DNA from: Hyaloscypha bicolor E
Taxonomy: Eukaryota; Ascomycota; Leotiomycetes; Helotiales; Hyaloscyphaceae
Direction of reading: 5' to 3'
DNA: 64,000 bases
Assembly: GCF_002865645.1 (NCBI RefSeq)
Contig: NW_020194517.1
Location: 1,972,664 to 2,036,663, forward strand
Both the position numbers and the translations under genes were made by a program. The notes beneath the pieces were generated by a model that worked only from the letters and a program-made list of their open reading frames with translations, did no database searches and had not been told where the DNA came from. Each line of letters begins with the position of its first letter. Position 1 is the first letter of the stretch. This document shows, one piece after another, positions 34,233-48,240 of the stretch.

Positions 34233-35130
34233 TATATAATAGTACCACGCTTATATATAATATCATATAACTTATTTTCTTAATACTTTCTTTTAGGACA
34301 TATTTTTTCGGGTATATTAGTTTCATACTTCTGCTCTTCTAGCTTTTCTATTTCTGGTTATTCCTAGTATCTCCTTAAATCTCTTAAAAGCTATCCTAAA
34401 TAGCAGTTTTATTATTCTATTAGTAACTATTTCAGCTATAGAAATATAAATTATCTAAGCCTTTTATATCTTTATTAGATTTCAAATAAAATAATAAATA
34501 ATTATAATATACTTGAAATAGTTATAAAAATAAGAGTTTTTAGTTAATATAATTACTTTCTAATTATTTCCTAATATATAAACCTTAATTCTATTCTTTC
34601 TAATATATTATAATTAATCTGAATTCCTAAAGATTTATATAATCTATTACTTTTATTTTATATAAATAATAAATATTATATATTTTAATTTATAGCTTGA
34701 AATATTTATTAAATATTATTTCTTATTTAATTATAAAATATTTTCTAATATTCTTTTAATTAGATTTATTATTAGTCTAATTAGTATTAGAATAAAAAGT
34801 AAAATATTTAAATTCTTTTTTAGAACTATAATAAATCTTTTAGTTTAATAGAAATTAAAAATATTTTATTAGATTTTTAAATATATATTTATAATATTTA
34901 ATTAAATTACTTATAAATTACATTAATTTACTAAATATTAATATAATATCTAAATAAATTAATATTATAATAAATATAAGATATTTAATATTTACTAATA
35001 TTTTATAATATTAATTCTTTTATTTTTTAAAATAACTATTTATAGTAATTTATAATTAAATACTAGAATAGATTTCTTTTTAAAAAACAATTAAAAACTA
35101 TTACTAAATACTATTTTTAGTTAAAATAAA

Positions 35131-35620
35131 TATTAGTTTATTAATAATATATAAAATACAAATATATTAAAATTAGTAAAATAATTAATATTTAGAAATA
35201 GGAATTATAATATTATAATATTAATATATAATTCCTAAATTTACTAAGTCTAATAAAATCTAATTTACTAGTTAAATTATTTATAGAATATAAGATTATA
35301 TAATTATTATTATAAATCTATAAAGGAAGCTTATAAATAGAATACTTATAAGAGAATTATTTATTAAGAATTCTAAGATAAGAAAAAAAGAAGAGATTTT
35401 AAAAAAGAACTAGACTTAAATATAAAATATATATATATAGCTTAGTAAGCTATACTAGTCTCAATTAGATATAAAGTATATAATATAATAAGAACTATTA
35501 TAATTATATCTTATATTTTATATTTTATTATTTATATTCTATTATTTAAATCTCGTAATTATATATATAACTTTTAAAGAAATAGCTATATTTATTATAT
35601 TCTACTATTTTACTAGTAAA
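35131..35620 (+). repeat. R1 dispersed repeat copy interrupted by L2
   Basis: One copy of the about 300-bp R1 family (core GAATTATAATATTATAATAT, tail AAAGAAATAGCTATATT), split by the L2 solo LTR at 35308-35502. TA-type ends suggest R1 is itself a mutated LTR. Confidence 0.6.
35308..35502. repeat. Solo LTR, family L2, with ATTAT duplication
   Basis: 195 bp, same family as 21979-22172 (shared GAATTATTTATTAAGAATTC and ATATATATAGCTTAG). Flanked by ATTAT at 35303-35307 and 35503-35507, and inserted within an R1 copy. Confidence 0.75.
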
Positions 35621-36174
35621 TTTAGTATTATATAACTATAATAATATATATAACTAGGGCTAGTATTTAGAATACTAAGCTTTTATATTTATAAGCTTTT
35701 TTTCTTAATTTATAATTCTTAAATTAAAAGTTATTTTATTTTATTTTTCAAGTCTAGAAACCCGGTTTTATATTAATACTAATACTAAAACCTTTCTAAA
35801 AAATACAAAAAATAATATTTCTCTTTAATTATATATTAATTTTCTAATTCGGCCTAATATTAAATTTCCAAAATACTTTTTATATTTATATTACTTTTAA
35901 GGTTTTAGTTATATATTAAAGGCTATAGCTTTTTATATATAACTCTTCTTTTATAATATTTTTTTATTTTATATATTTTTTTATTTTTATTTTATATATT
36001 TAATAAAAATATAATATATTAATTATTAGATATTTCTCTCGAATAATATCTAATTTAATAAAGCATTTATATAATAATTTCGAATTTATATAAACTATTA
36101 ATAATAGTTTTATTTCTAGTATTTTATTAATTATAAATTTAATTAAAATACTTATATTAAAGCTATAAGCTATA

Positions 36175-36377
36175 TTATTATTAGTTTACTAGAAATATAT
36201 AATATTATTATATAATTATAAAATACTATTTATATAAATTAGTAAAATAGTTATTATTTAAAAATAAGAATTATAATATTATAATATTAATATATAATTT
36301 TCTAAATTTACTAAATCTAATAAAAACTAAATATTAGTTAAGTTATTTATATAATATAAAATTATATAATTATTAAT
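36175..36377 (+). repeat. R1 dispersed repeat copy
   Basis: Matches the R1 copies at 35.1, 50.3 and 58.7 kb (TTAGTTTACTAGAAATATAT, then GAATTATAATATTATAATAT). The 3' part of the repeat is missing here. Confidence 0.55.
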
Positions 36378-36699
36378 TATTATAATTATACTAATATTAA
36401 AACATTTTTAAAAATACAAAAAATAATATCTTTTTCTAATTATATATTAATTTTCTAATTTAGCTTAATATTAAATATTCAAATACCCAAATATTCAGAT
36501 ATCTAGATACTTAATTTCCTAATCCGGCCTAGTATTAGATACTTAGATACTAGATATTTAAATACTTTTATTAAGGAAATCTTTATATATATTTTTTTAT
36601 TTTATATATATATTTTTATTTTTTTTTATATTTAACTTATTTCTCTATATCTAATTATATAATATTTATATTAATAAGATACTTAAAAGTATTTAATAG

Positions 36700-39690
36700 C
36701 TTCGATTTTATTATAGAATTAATAGAATTCAATTTTCTTATAATTTATTTAATTTCTATAATTTTTTAAATAGTATTTAATTTAATAAGGTATTTATATA
36801 ATAACTTTAAATTCATATAAATAATTAGTAATAGTTCTATTTCTAGTATTTTATTAATTATAGATTTAATTAAAATACTTATATTAAAACTATAAAGTTC
36901 TAAAGCTAGAATACTTCTAGTAATTCTTTTATATTTAGTAAAGAACTAATAAATAATATTAGTATATTTAATTCTATTTACTAGAACTAGAATATATTTA
37001 ATTTAGAAAAAGAAATCTTTATTATTTATAAAAACAATTAAATATAAGGATTTCTTTATTAGCTTTATAAATTTTAATTCTTTAGTAATATTCTTAATTT
37101 ACTATTAAATATATTTATTAAATACCTTTATATTAGTTTTTAAAGGTTTAATAATTTCAATAATAATTAATAAATTATATAAAGCTTCTAGTTAATAGAT
37201 TAATATAATATATATTTCTCTAGTATATTAGGTAATATATTAGTTCTTAATAAAGAGATTTTAATAAATAATATTTCTATTATTTATAATAGTATTATTT
37301 TTTATAAAAATACTTTAGAGGTTTTTATATTAGTATTTCTTTATAAGAGTAATTCTAGTAATATTTATATAAATAATATTTTTATTAAATTTGAGATTAT
37401 AATTAAAAATAAGGCATTTATATTTCTTAGCTAAGAACTTAGTCTTTTAGAGCTTTAATTACTTTATTTTTATAAAATTATTAGTTCTAATAAATAGAAT
37501 ATTATTAGTTTAAAGGCTAATAATTCCGAAGAATTATTTATTATAAAAGAAATAAAAGTTATAAATTAATTATTTTATAGAAAGCTTATTAGTATAGTAA
37601 AAATAATAAGTTTTAAACTAGTAGTTTCTGGCCTCTAATATATTATATAATAGTTTTATAATCTTTAGAATAGAATTATTCTTTAGATTTAGCTCTTTAA
37701 TAAATTCATAAAATAAATTAATATAAAGATTATAGTTAAATAAAATTATTTATTAGATATAAGCTTATAAGATATTATATAAATATAATTTTATAGTATT
37801 TATTATTATAATAATATTAAGAATAATTCTTTAGCTAATATATTAAATAATAAGTAATTATATTAATATTATATATTTCTTATTATTATTATAAGTTTAG
37901 ATAACTAGTTTTTACTTTTTAAATTCTCTTTTTATATTCTTATTTTTAATTTTATTAATAATCGGGAATTAAAAATATATATTTCTTTTAATATTTGAAA
38001 TTTAGAAATAATTTCAAATATATATATATATATATATTTAAAAACGAGTAATTTTAATTTAATAAAAGTTCTTATATAAGTTATTATTTTATAGAAATAC
38101 TATAATATCTAAGGTTTTATAAAAATATCCTTTATTATACTTTAGTAAAATAGCAGAAATAATAAAAGAAATTATATTTATATTACTTTTAGTTTTATTA
38201 TAGAATTCGAGAATAAATTTAGATTTAAGGCTATTAGTAATAACTTTAATATTTCCTATATAAAAGATAATATTACTATATAGTAAAGCTAATATATAGT
38301 TCTTTCTATTAATAGCTACTAGCTTATATAGTCTATTCTAATTATTAAATTAATTAGTATTTTTTTTATATTATATAAAATATTCGAATTTAAAAGAAGT
38401 TTATAAATATTAATAGGATTAGAATTATTTCAGGTATTTAAAATATTTATAATCTAGTATCTAGTTTAAAACTTTTAAATTTCTATTATTATTTTCTTAA
38501 ATACTACTAATTACTATAATATAATTAATAATAAAGTAATATATTTAGTTATTTAAGGTAAAATACTATAGATTAAAAGAGTTAGAATAATACTATTAAA
38601 TTTTATAGAATTATTAATAGCCTTAAAAGCTATTTAAAATATAATATTCTTATTAATTCTATTAATTTTAGTTATAATAATAAAATAGATAAATTAAATT
38701 AGGCTATAATAATATTTTATAATTTTAATAGAATTATAAACTTCTATAGAAATAATTTTAATCTTGGTTTCTATAATATTTATAAGTTAAATAAATTTCT
38801 TACTAATAAACTACTTTTTAGTATTTACTATAATCTAATTAAAAGAACCTAAATAAATATTAATTTAATACTATTTTAGAATATCTCAAATATATAATAT
38901 ACTAATATTTTAAAGCTATTAGCCGACTTAATATTAAGTGCCTTTATTAATAATATAAAGTATAGGCTTATTAGAAATATAGAAAATATTAATAATAATA
39001 GAATAATTAAAACTAATATTATTTCTTAAATTAAATTTAAATTATTCTAGTAATTATTCGAATTTCAAATATTATTTATAGTATTTTATAAGATATTTAA
39101 AGGCTTTTATATTAATATTATAGCCTATTTATTCTAGTATATTTAGTGTTTACTAATAAATAAATAACTAAAATAGTAATATAGATATTATAATTTAATT
39201 TTTATAAAAAAATAAAAGTTATAAATAAAGAATTCGGAAATAAAACTTTATAATATAATATTTTAAAATAGAAAAAAGTATCCAAAATATTATATTATAA
39301 ATATAAAGTATCTTATAAAAGTAATAAAATTATTAATAAAATTATTAAAATAAATTCCTAGTTTATTTATATTAGCTAAACTAAATAGAAATAGAATTTT
39401 TATAAATATAATATAGAATTATATTTATCTAATTAGTATTTTTATTATTATAAATCTAATAAAAATATAGATTTAATATTAAACTCGATATTAATTTAAT
39501 TTTTAGTAGTTTTATTAAATTAGATACTATTATTAGTATATTATAAAGCTTGGAATTAATTAGAATTAATAATTAAAAATCTAGAAATTTTAGTATTAAT
39601 TATAATTTTATAAAAATAAGAAGTATTATATTTTAATATATTATTAATTATAAATATCTAGATATTTTTTATTTATTTAATAAATTTTAA
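36700..39690 (-). mobile_element. Decayed Ty1/copia relic
   Basis: Minus-strand relic of a fungal copia-type polyprotein. Around 37.1-37.8 kb the frame shows LYNILEARNYWFKTYY-like text, then FFGIISL-TNNILFI (the mutated Q-TDD box, about 37.5 kb), KTKFLAKK and further on INITRITL. This matches a copia group whose RT reads Q-TDDTL rather than YVDD. RNase H should lie below 37.0 kb and integrase/gag above 38 kb, but these are too eroded to place. Limits are approximate. Confidence 0.6.
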
Positions 39691-39694
39691 GATA

Positions 39695-40010
39695 TAGCTT
39701 TTATCTATTATCTAATTATTAATATAGCTATTTCTTTAGGAATTATATATATAATTACAAGATATGAAATACGGGATATAAATAATAGAATATAAAATAC
39801 GAGATATAATTATATAACCTTATATTCTATAAATAATTTAATTAATAAACTAGATTTCTTTAGGCTTAGTAGATTTAGGAATTATATATTAATATTATAA
39901 TATTATAATTCCTATTTTTAAATAATAATAACTTTACTAACTAATATAATAAGTATTTCTATACTTATATAATAATATTATATATTACTAATAAACTAAT
40001 ACTAATATAT
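39695..40010 (-). repeat. R1 dispersed repeat copy, inverted
   Basis: The reverse complement matches the R1 copy split around the chromovirus (TTAGTTTATTAGTAATATAT, GAATTATAATATTATAATAT, CCTAAAGAAATAGCTATATT). It is one of the more complete copies, about 310 bp. Confidence 0.6.
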
Positions 40011-42106
40011 AAAAGAAAGAGAAATAAAGTTATTTATAAGAATATTAGTTATAGGAATAATAAAAGTAGCTAAAAAGCTTTTAATAGAAATAAAATAGAA
40101 ATCTAAATAATATTTCTTTTTTTTGTTTATTTTTACTAATAAAGATTTAAAAGTATTATTTATTAGTTTATTTGTATTCTTTTTATTATTCTTTTTTTCT
40201 TTTAATTTAATAATATATTATATATAAATATTACTAAAATATTTTTATTTCTAAATTAAGCTTTTTTAGTTTTTTATTTTTCTAATATATACTTTTATAA
40301 ATAGTATTTGAGTTTCTTATATATAAAATATAACTTTGAAATATAATTATTATAATTACAGAACTTAAAATAGTTATTATAAGTTCTGAAATTATAACTA
40401 GATTTATATTAATAATTTCTAGATAAATAATAGCTTAAAGAATTTTAAAAATAATATTACTAATTAGTAAAAAGAATCTTAATATTAATTTATTATTTCT
40501 TCTTATAAGTAATAATAGATAATTAGAGCTTATTAATAAATTAGCTAAGATTAGAAAAAGAATTCGAAATTATATATTAGTATATTAGTATATTTTAATA
40601 AAAGATAATAATTTTAATATATAGGAATTTAGTATTTTATAAAATAAGTACTAGTTTATATTATAATTTATATAAGTTATTAATTAGTAATTAAACGAGC
40701 TTAAATATTATTTTTTCGAAATATTAAGCTATTATAATTACTATTATAATAGTATTTTATTTATCTAAATTTCGATATTAGAAACTAGAACTTTTAAAAA
40801 AACTATAAATATTTATATAAAGCTCTTTATATATATATATTAAAAGAGCTAGTTATTATAAAAGTAATCTTATATTAGTTTCTTTAATATAATAAAGAAA
40901 GATTTTACTAGTACTTCTTATAAAAGCTTTATATATTAGTAAATATTAAAGAAAATAATAAGTTTTTAATTAAAACTATTATTAGTTTTATTATATTTCT
41001 ATATTTTAATATATATTTTTACTATTTCTCTAATTAGCTTTATAATAAAAGAACTAGTTAAAGAACTATTTAGAAATAATAAAAATAATAGAAATCTGTT
41101 ATTATTAGCTTTTTATAATCTGGTACTAGTAAAAGTAGTTATAAGTAATAAAGAAATATAAGTAATAATTAGTTTAATATATTAATTTCTTATAATATTA
41201 TTATTAAAGAATATATATAATAAGATAATAAAGCCCGTATTAAGATCTAGTTTAGTAATAATAATATTAGCTATAATTTAGATATATTATTCTTTTTCCT
41301 AAATAATATTAGCTAAGAACTATATAATAATAAATCCTTTATTATTTTATTTAATATAAATACTACTATATTATAAAATGGCTTATAATTAATATAGTTT
41401 ATATTAATCTAGTTAATTAAATATTTTAAGATTAAAATTATTAAAATTATTTTTTAAATAATTTCTAGAGATTATTATTAGTTAATTTCTTTATTTTATA
41501 CTAGAATAATTTAATATTAAAATAATCTAGAACTTTTTTATTATTATAAATAATTAGATTAATATTATTCTTTTATTTCTTTATTTATATATATTTATTT
41601 TATAATTCTATTATATTAAATTCTTAGAATTAAGTTCTTTTTAATATATATATATAATTTATAATAAAAGGAATTTAAAAGTAAAGCAGTTTATAATAAG
41701 TTTATAAAAAAGATTTAGTAATAAAAGTATTTAAATATTTTAATATCTAGTTTAGATACTAGATTTAAATATCTGATTTAAATACTAAATATTCTAAATA
41801 TCTAGATATTTAGAAATATTAAGAATATTAAAATAAATATTTCGTTTTTAAATATTTTATTTATAATAAGAAATTTAGAAAGTGAAATATTATAATTTCG
41901 GAAGAGTCTAAAGCTTAAAGAATTCGATTTTAATAATAAAATCGAAGTAGTAATTAAAGGGCTTTAAGAATATATATAGGATATATATTTCGAAAAAAGG
42001 GTTTTATAAATACAGGTATTATATAAGTAAAAAAAATAGTTTCCAAGAAATAAAAAAGATAATTTCTAAGAAAGTAATTTTAAGGCTAAAAGAAGTTAGT
42101 TTTAAA

Positions 42107-42298
<192 letters not shown>

Positions 42299-42499
42299 CT
42301 TTTCTTTAATAAAATAATTATTAGTTTTTAGTAAAAGCTAGTTATTTTCTTATTTAGACTATTAAATGCTTTTTTATAAAATTAATAAATAATTTCCTTC
42401 TTTAATATAAACGAGTTTAATTTTACTATAGGCTATTAAATACTTTTTTTAATATAACTATTCTATTTCTAATCTATAAATACTAACTAATTAATATTA

Positions 42500-42504
42500 G
42501 TTTA
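42500..42504. other. Target-site duplication GTTTA (left)
   Basis: Five bases directly before the 5' LTR, repeated at 50287-50291 after the 3' LTR. Joining the flanks recreates a continuous R1 repeat, which supports the insertion site. Confidence 0.85.
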
Positions 42505-42802
42505 TATAATATATATAGGGTCGCACGTGACTTAAGGGCATATAACGAACCTCGGATATTGCAGGTATTAATTAGGGAGATCGGCGGCCCTTTAATATCC
42601 TAACTAATTACTATTTATATTATATATATTAGGCTTATAAATTACTAATTATATATATGCTATCAGGGCCTCCTATTTAGAGGGGGCTTCCCTGAATCTT
42701 ATAGGAGGGACAGAGATTAGTTCTATACTAAATTTAATACTATAGTTTTATAATATACTAATTTATTCTATTATCTTATTACTTACTAATAAATATCTTA
42801 TA
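42505..42802 (+). repeat. 5' LTR of the chromovirus
   Basis: 298 bp, starting TATAATATATATAGGGTCGC (mutated TGTAAT...) and ending ATCTTATA. It contains GGGTCGCACGTGAC. It differs from the 3' LTR by scattered transitions, as expected if both were hit separately by RIP. Confidence 0.9.
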
Positions 42803-42849
42803 AGCTAATCTCTCTACTTTTAAAGGAGATAGTTTAATAAATAATTATA

Positions 42850-45800
42850 TCTCGGAATCTGCGAAATATATAACCTCTCGCCGGAGCTATTCCTATAAAG
42901 GAAGTCGACCAGATTAACCCTAATACGGGTAATAGTAAAGGCTTATCTAATACTTTTAACAGGGCTCCTCAGGAGCCTCCAAGAGCTAGTAATAATAACA
43001 GAAATAATTCCGGTAATAATTAAGATACCGAGATTAATACCCAAGTTACTACTATCCAAGCTATAGAATAGGGCTTATATACTAAAGTCAAAGCACTCTA
43101 ATAAAAGCAAGAATTAGTAGATATAATTAACTAGTATATCCTATAGTTAGAATAATATAAGGGTATTCTTAGAGATATCTTACGGTTTACTATATCTTAT
43201 AGAAACTCTATTTATAAGTTTACTTTCTTTTTCTCGGTAATTCCTACCAGGGAACTTCCTGAAATGGAGTTAGAACTTACTTCTTTTCCTAATATAATAA
43301 GCTTTGAGAGTAATCTTAATACTATCTATTAGGAGCCATTATATAATATTCTAAAAATATATTTGGACTAAGAAAAGCTTCTCAAGATCCAGATACCTGA
43401 CTTATATTATGAAAAGTCTCTTAAAAAAATAGAGAATATTTGTATTCTTCTAGGAAGCAGTTTTTAGGACCTAACCTTAGACTTATAATAAATACTTTTC
43501 TAAAGTTAACTCTATTACAAGTGCCTTTAGGGACGAACCTTATAATACTTAGAAAGCTATAATAAAGTAAAGCCTACTATTATATAAGGTCTATTAGAAG
43601 CGATTTAAGGCCTATTTAACTAATATACTCCAAATACCTTAAACCTATTAATAAGATGCCTTTGAGAAGCTCCGAGATCTTTATTAGAAAAATAGTAAGA
43701 TAGTTACTAAATTATATACTTGGATAATTAGTCTCGAAATTAACTAGGACCCATATCCTAAATAGGACCGGATCCGGACTCTTAATACTACTTTATCTAA
43801 CTATAAGACTTATTAGATACTTGTATTTATTTTCTTAGGAAATAAGGTAGTATCTATTTCCGAGTAGCTTAAGAAAGCTTAGAAAGCAGAATATATTACT
43901 TATCCCAAATTAAGGAAAGTAAAGGCAAGAGAGTCTAGTAAAAGTAATTCTATTCCTAAAAACTCTAACTTAGTGAATTCTAATTTATAAGGCTATTAAA
44001 AAAGAAAGAATAAGTTCTAAAAATTATATAAGAAACCCTTAGATAGTACTTTGGCCCTTTTAAGGCCTTAATAAAGTACTAGTTCTACTTTAGATATAGT
44101 TTATTAGACTTATAAATAGAAAGAATATTTCTTAGGAAGTATAAAGTATTTCAAGTATACTAAATAGGCTTAGTAAAACCCTAATAAGGCCAAAACCATA
44201 GAAGAGTTAAGGTATTTATAGAAGCAGGTTAATACTATTACTATAAAGAAGTATTCTAGAGGAGATTTTCCTAAGAAATAGGGAAAAGAAAAGGCTAAAT
44301 CTTAAATATTAATAATTTTAGCTATAATAAAAAAGGTATATTATTTTATATAACTATTTAAGTAAGATTAATATAGCCAGAAGTAGATATCTTAGAGATA
44401 TATAGCAGACTTAGTAATACCGGATCAGATTATAACTTCCTTAATAATAATTAGGCTTAAAGCCGGGGCTTTATTACCTTAGCTAAGTATAACTAAGGAT
44501 TTATAATCTTTTATAAGAATAGATTTAAGATCTATTAAGCTTATAATCTTAAAGTATTTATTATAGATAATTATAGTAATATATATTCTTTTAAGCTCTA
44601 GTTCTATAAGTATAAGAATATTAGTTCTTATAGCCTCGTTTTTAGTATAGAATTTTATAAAGTAACCCTTATATAATATATAGACTATATTAAGAAATAA
44701 TAGGTATATATATCTATATAGCCTAATAATATTAAGATCCTAATACTAAAAGAGTTTAGTAAGGAGCTTAACTAGTACCCTGAGCTAGTACCTCAAGTCT
44801 TATTTTTAATAAAAGGCAAATATAACTATCTTAGATAATAGGCTTTATATATTTATAATAGTTACTAGGTCTCTGCTTTATTATATAATTCTAATAATAC
44901 TAAATAGAAGTTTTTAATATAGTAAATTAATACTTTCCGGAAAGAAGCCTTAGAAATATTTATTTATTTCCGGAATAATAAATATAAAGACTTCTTAGAG
45001 GTTTTTGACCCTAATAAAGCTTCGGAACTTCCTAATCTTAGTAGTATTAAATACTTTATTAATATAGATAATATAGTTCTATACGGGCCTTTATATAATT
45101 TATTAGAGACCTAACTAGAAGTATTATATCTGTATTTATAGGATATGCTTTATAAATATTAGATAAGGCCTAATAAAAGCCTAGTAAAAATACCTATTCT
45201 TTTTGTTTCTAAGAAGAATAAAGAACTATATTTTTATATTAATTATTATAAACTTAACTAAATTACAATTAAGAATTAGTATCTGCTTTCTTTTATTAAT
45301 AAGATCCTTAACTAGCTCCGAGAAGCTAAGATCTTTATAAAGCTAGATCTCAAAAATATATATTATTAAATAAGAATTCATAAAGAATATAAGTAGAAAA
45401 TAGCTTTTAGGACCTGCTATAGCTATTTTAAATATCTTATAATGCCTTTTAGGCTAACTAATATACTAGCTATATTTCAAGTATATATTAATACTATACT
45501 TATAGGACTCCTGAATTATTTCGTAATTATTTATTTAGATAATATCCTTATTTATTCTCGAAATAAGGATAAATACTATAATTATATTTACTAGATATTT
45601 ACTAGGCTATATAAAAATAACCTGTTTTATAAACTTAGTAAATACGAGTTTAATATTAAGGAAGTCGAATTTTTAGGCTTCCTTATTAGAATAAAAGGTA
45701 TTTATACGGATTCTAAATAGGTCTATAGTATTATTAAATAGCTAGAACCAGAATTATTCTATAATATCTAAGTATTTCTTAGATTTACTAATTTCTATTA

Positions 45801-48240
45801 TAGGTTTATTTATTATTACTTTCAGGTAATTATAGGCTTAATAGATCTCTTAAAAGAAATAAAAAAGGGCCGGAAATCCGGTTTCTTTATATAAATAAAT
45901 AAAGTAGCTAAAAGCTTTAAGACTTTAAAAAAAGCTTTTACTATAATACCTGTCCTAGTTTATTTTAACTTTTCTAAGAAGATTTATATTAAAACTAATA
46001 TATTAAAATTTATAATTACTAGTACTATTTTATAATAAGTTAATCCTAGTAATAGCCCAAAAAAATACTAGTATCTAGTAATATTCTAGTTCCGGAAACT
46101 CTCCGGAGCTAAATATAACTATAGTACTTATAATAAGAAGCTACTTATAATTATTAAAGCCTTTAAGTATTAGTACTATTACCTTAAAAAGTCCAGATTT
46201 ATAATTAAGGTTATTATAGACTATAATAACTTCTAATACTTTATAGAAACAAAATATCTAGAAAGCTATTAAATATATTAGATAATATATCTTATAATAT
46301 ATAATTTTAATATTATTTATTATAAAGGCGCCTTAAACCTAGTAAATAAACCTAGTAGAAGACCTAATTATAAAGAAGATCTTATTAATATAACTTAGCT
46401 TCTAATCTTTTAGAATAAGTTAAAGGAAGCTTTTATAATTATAATTTAGAGGTCCTTATAGATATCTAAAGAGTTCCCTTTTTAGAATAGGTATTATTTA
46501 ATACTTACTATATCTATAGTAGCTAAGGAGAAATATTTATTATAAAATAAATAAATAGATTATCTTATAAATCCCTTAACTATAAAATTAGTTAAGAAGT
46601 AAGATATAGGGAGATGCCTTAAAGGCTCTACTACTATAGCTAAGGTAATAAAGGTATTTATAACTATATTATTTAATAAAACCAAAAACTTTTTAGTCTC
46701 TCGAGTTTTTAAATTAAATAGTTATAAATACCTAATTCCTTATATATAAATATATATAGCTACTAAAAGAATTATAGTATTAGCCCCTTTATCTGAATTT
46801 CTTCTAGATATTATTTAGGTAACTTAGAGAAATAATTCTCAATATTAGAATATTATAAAATAGAAGCTTAGTAAGAAAGATACTAAGAGAAAAGAAATCT
46901 AGAAAAATAATTTGGGCCTATTTAGGTACTATTTAAGAATTATTATATCTAATAATCCCGCTTTATATTAAGAAGTTATAAAGCTTTATTATAATAACCT
47001 AATAGCTAGATACTATAAAGTAAAGAAGACTCTCGAGTTTCTTAGAAGGTTCTAGTATTAGAAGAATATAAAAGAAGATATTTATAATTATTATCGAGAA
47101 TATAATATTTACTAAAGAGTTAAGGCAAAGAGGCATTTGCTATATAATTTGCTTAGTAGTTTATTATAGCCTAAAAGATCCTGGAATAAGATTTCTATAG
47201 ATTTTATTATAGGTCTACCGCTATATAAGAATCTAATAAAAGGTCCCGATTTTAATATAATTCTTATAGTTATTAACTAGTACTCTAAAATAGCGAGATA
47301 TATTATATACTATAAGACTATTAACTTTCTAAAGCTTACCAAGATTATATAAGAATATATTTTCTTAATCTTTAGCTCCTTTAATAGAATTATTTCTGAC
47401 CGAGAAATAGTATTTATTAGCTAGTTCTAGTTCGCTTTCTATTTCTACTTAATATATAAATAGTATTTAAGTATAGCTTACTATTCTTAGATAAATAATT
47501 AGATAGAAAGGCAGAACTAGGCCCTGAAATACTACCTGAGATATTATTATAATACCCAAAAAAATAACTAGTTTAAGAAGTTATTTTTTACGGAATTTAT
47601 ATATAATAACTCAAAATATTAGGTTTTATAGGATATACTTTTTTATATATATTACGAATACTACTCTTAACTTCTATAGAATCCTAAGGACAGGATTATA
47701 GGAGAGGTACTAGCTATATATAAGAGACTAGAAATCCTTAAAGTAAAGTAAAGAAAGCTTAAGGATTTATAGTATTATATATAAAATAACCGGGAAACCT
47801 ATTATAATAGGTACTAGTTAGCTAAATATTACTTTAAAGAAGCCTGGATAATATTATTAATAAGAAATATTAAACTTAAAACAGGAAAGCTTAAGCCAAA
47901 ATTTATAGATCTATTTAGGATTCTTAAATATATTAGTAATTTAGTATATAAGTTAAAACTACTAAATATATATAGTAAAAAAGAGTCAGGAGCCATATCT
48001 ATATTTCTCTAGAGAACTTCCGGAATTAGTAAATAATAATAAAAAATAAGAATAAGAAGTAAAAGCTATTATTAATTACTAATAAGATAATAGAAGTAAG
48101 AAATAATAGTATTTAATTAAATAGAAAGCCTGGCCTAAAGATTATAATATCTAGTTACTTGCTTTTCCTAACCTTAAAAATTCCAAAAAACTTCTAAAAT
48201 TATATAACTAAAACTATAGCTTAGAATCCGAAACTACTTT
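42850..48240 (+). pseudogene. gag-pol relic of the chromovirus
   Basis: A continuous decayed polyprotein. Gag is at about 42.88-44.3 kb (AGAIPIKEVDQINPNTGNS near its start). Protease-like sequence is near 44.4 kb. RT is at about 45.19-45.7 kb with FVSKKNKELYFYINYYKLN, KLDLK, MPFRLTN and IYLDNILIYS (YLDN at 45532-45543, catalytic second Asp now Asn). RNase H is at about 45.95-46.35 kb (RKLSGAKYNY, then GALNLVNKPSRRP). Integrase is at about 47.1-47.6 kb (ISIDFIIGLP, IISDREIVF, NN-IERQN). The chromodomain is at about 48.03-48.24 kb (YLIK-KAWPKDYN). Dozens of stops sit where Gln, Trp or Arg codons are expected. The original role was reverse transcription and integration; it is inactive now. Confidence 0.85.

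Larger units (their letters stand above)
34233..42106. other. RIP-degraded AT-rich block 2, first part
   Basis: No open frame of gene length. It contains R1 repeat copies (35131-35620, 36175-36377, 39695-40010), the L2 solo LTR 35308-35502 and a minus-strand copia relic (36.7-39.7 kb). The remainder, about 34.3-35.1 and 40.0-42.1 kb, is unassigned degenerate repeat DNA. ATCTAGATAC-type strings at 36.47-36.55 and 41.74-41.83 kb look like mutated versions of the GCATCTGG run in L3. Confidence 0.7.

Noticed and set aside
36175..40010. R1 copies at 36.2 and 39.7 kb as the LTR pair of the minus-strand copia relic
   Set aside because: The two copies are in opposite orientation, so they cannot be its direct LTRs.
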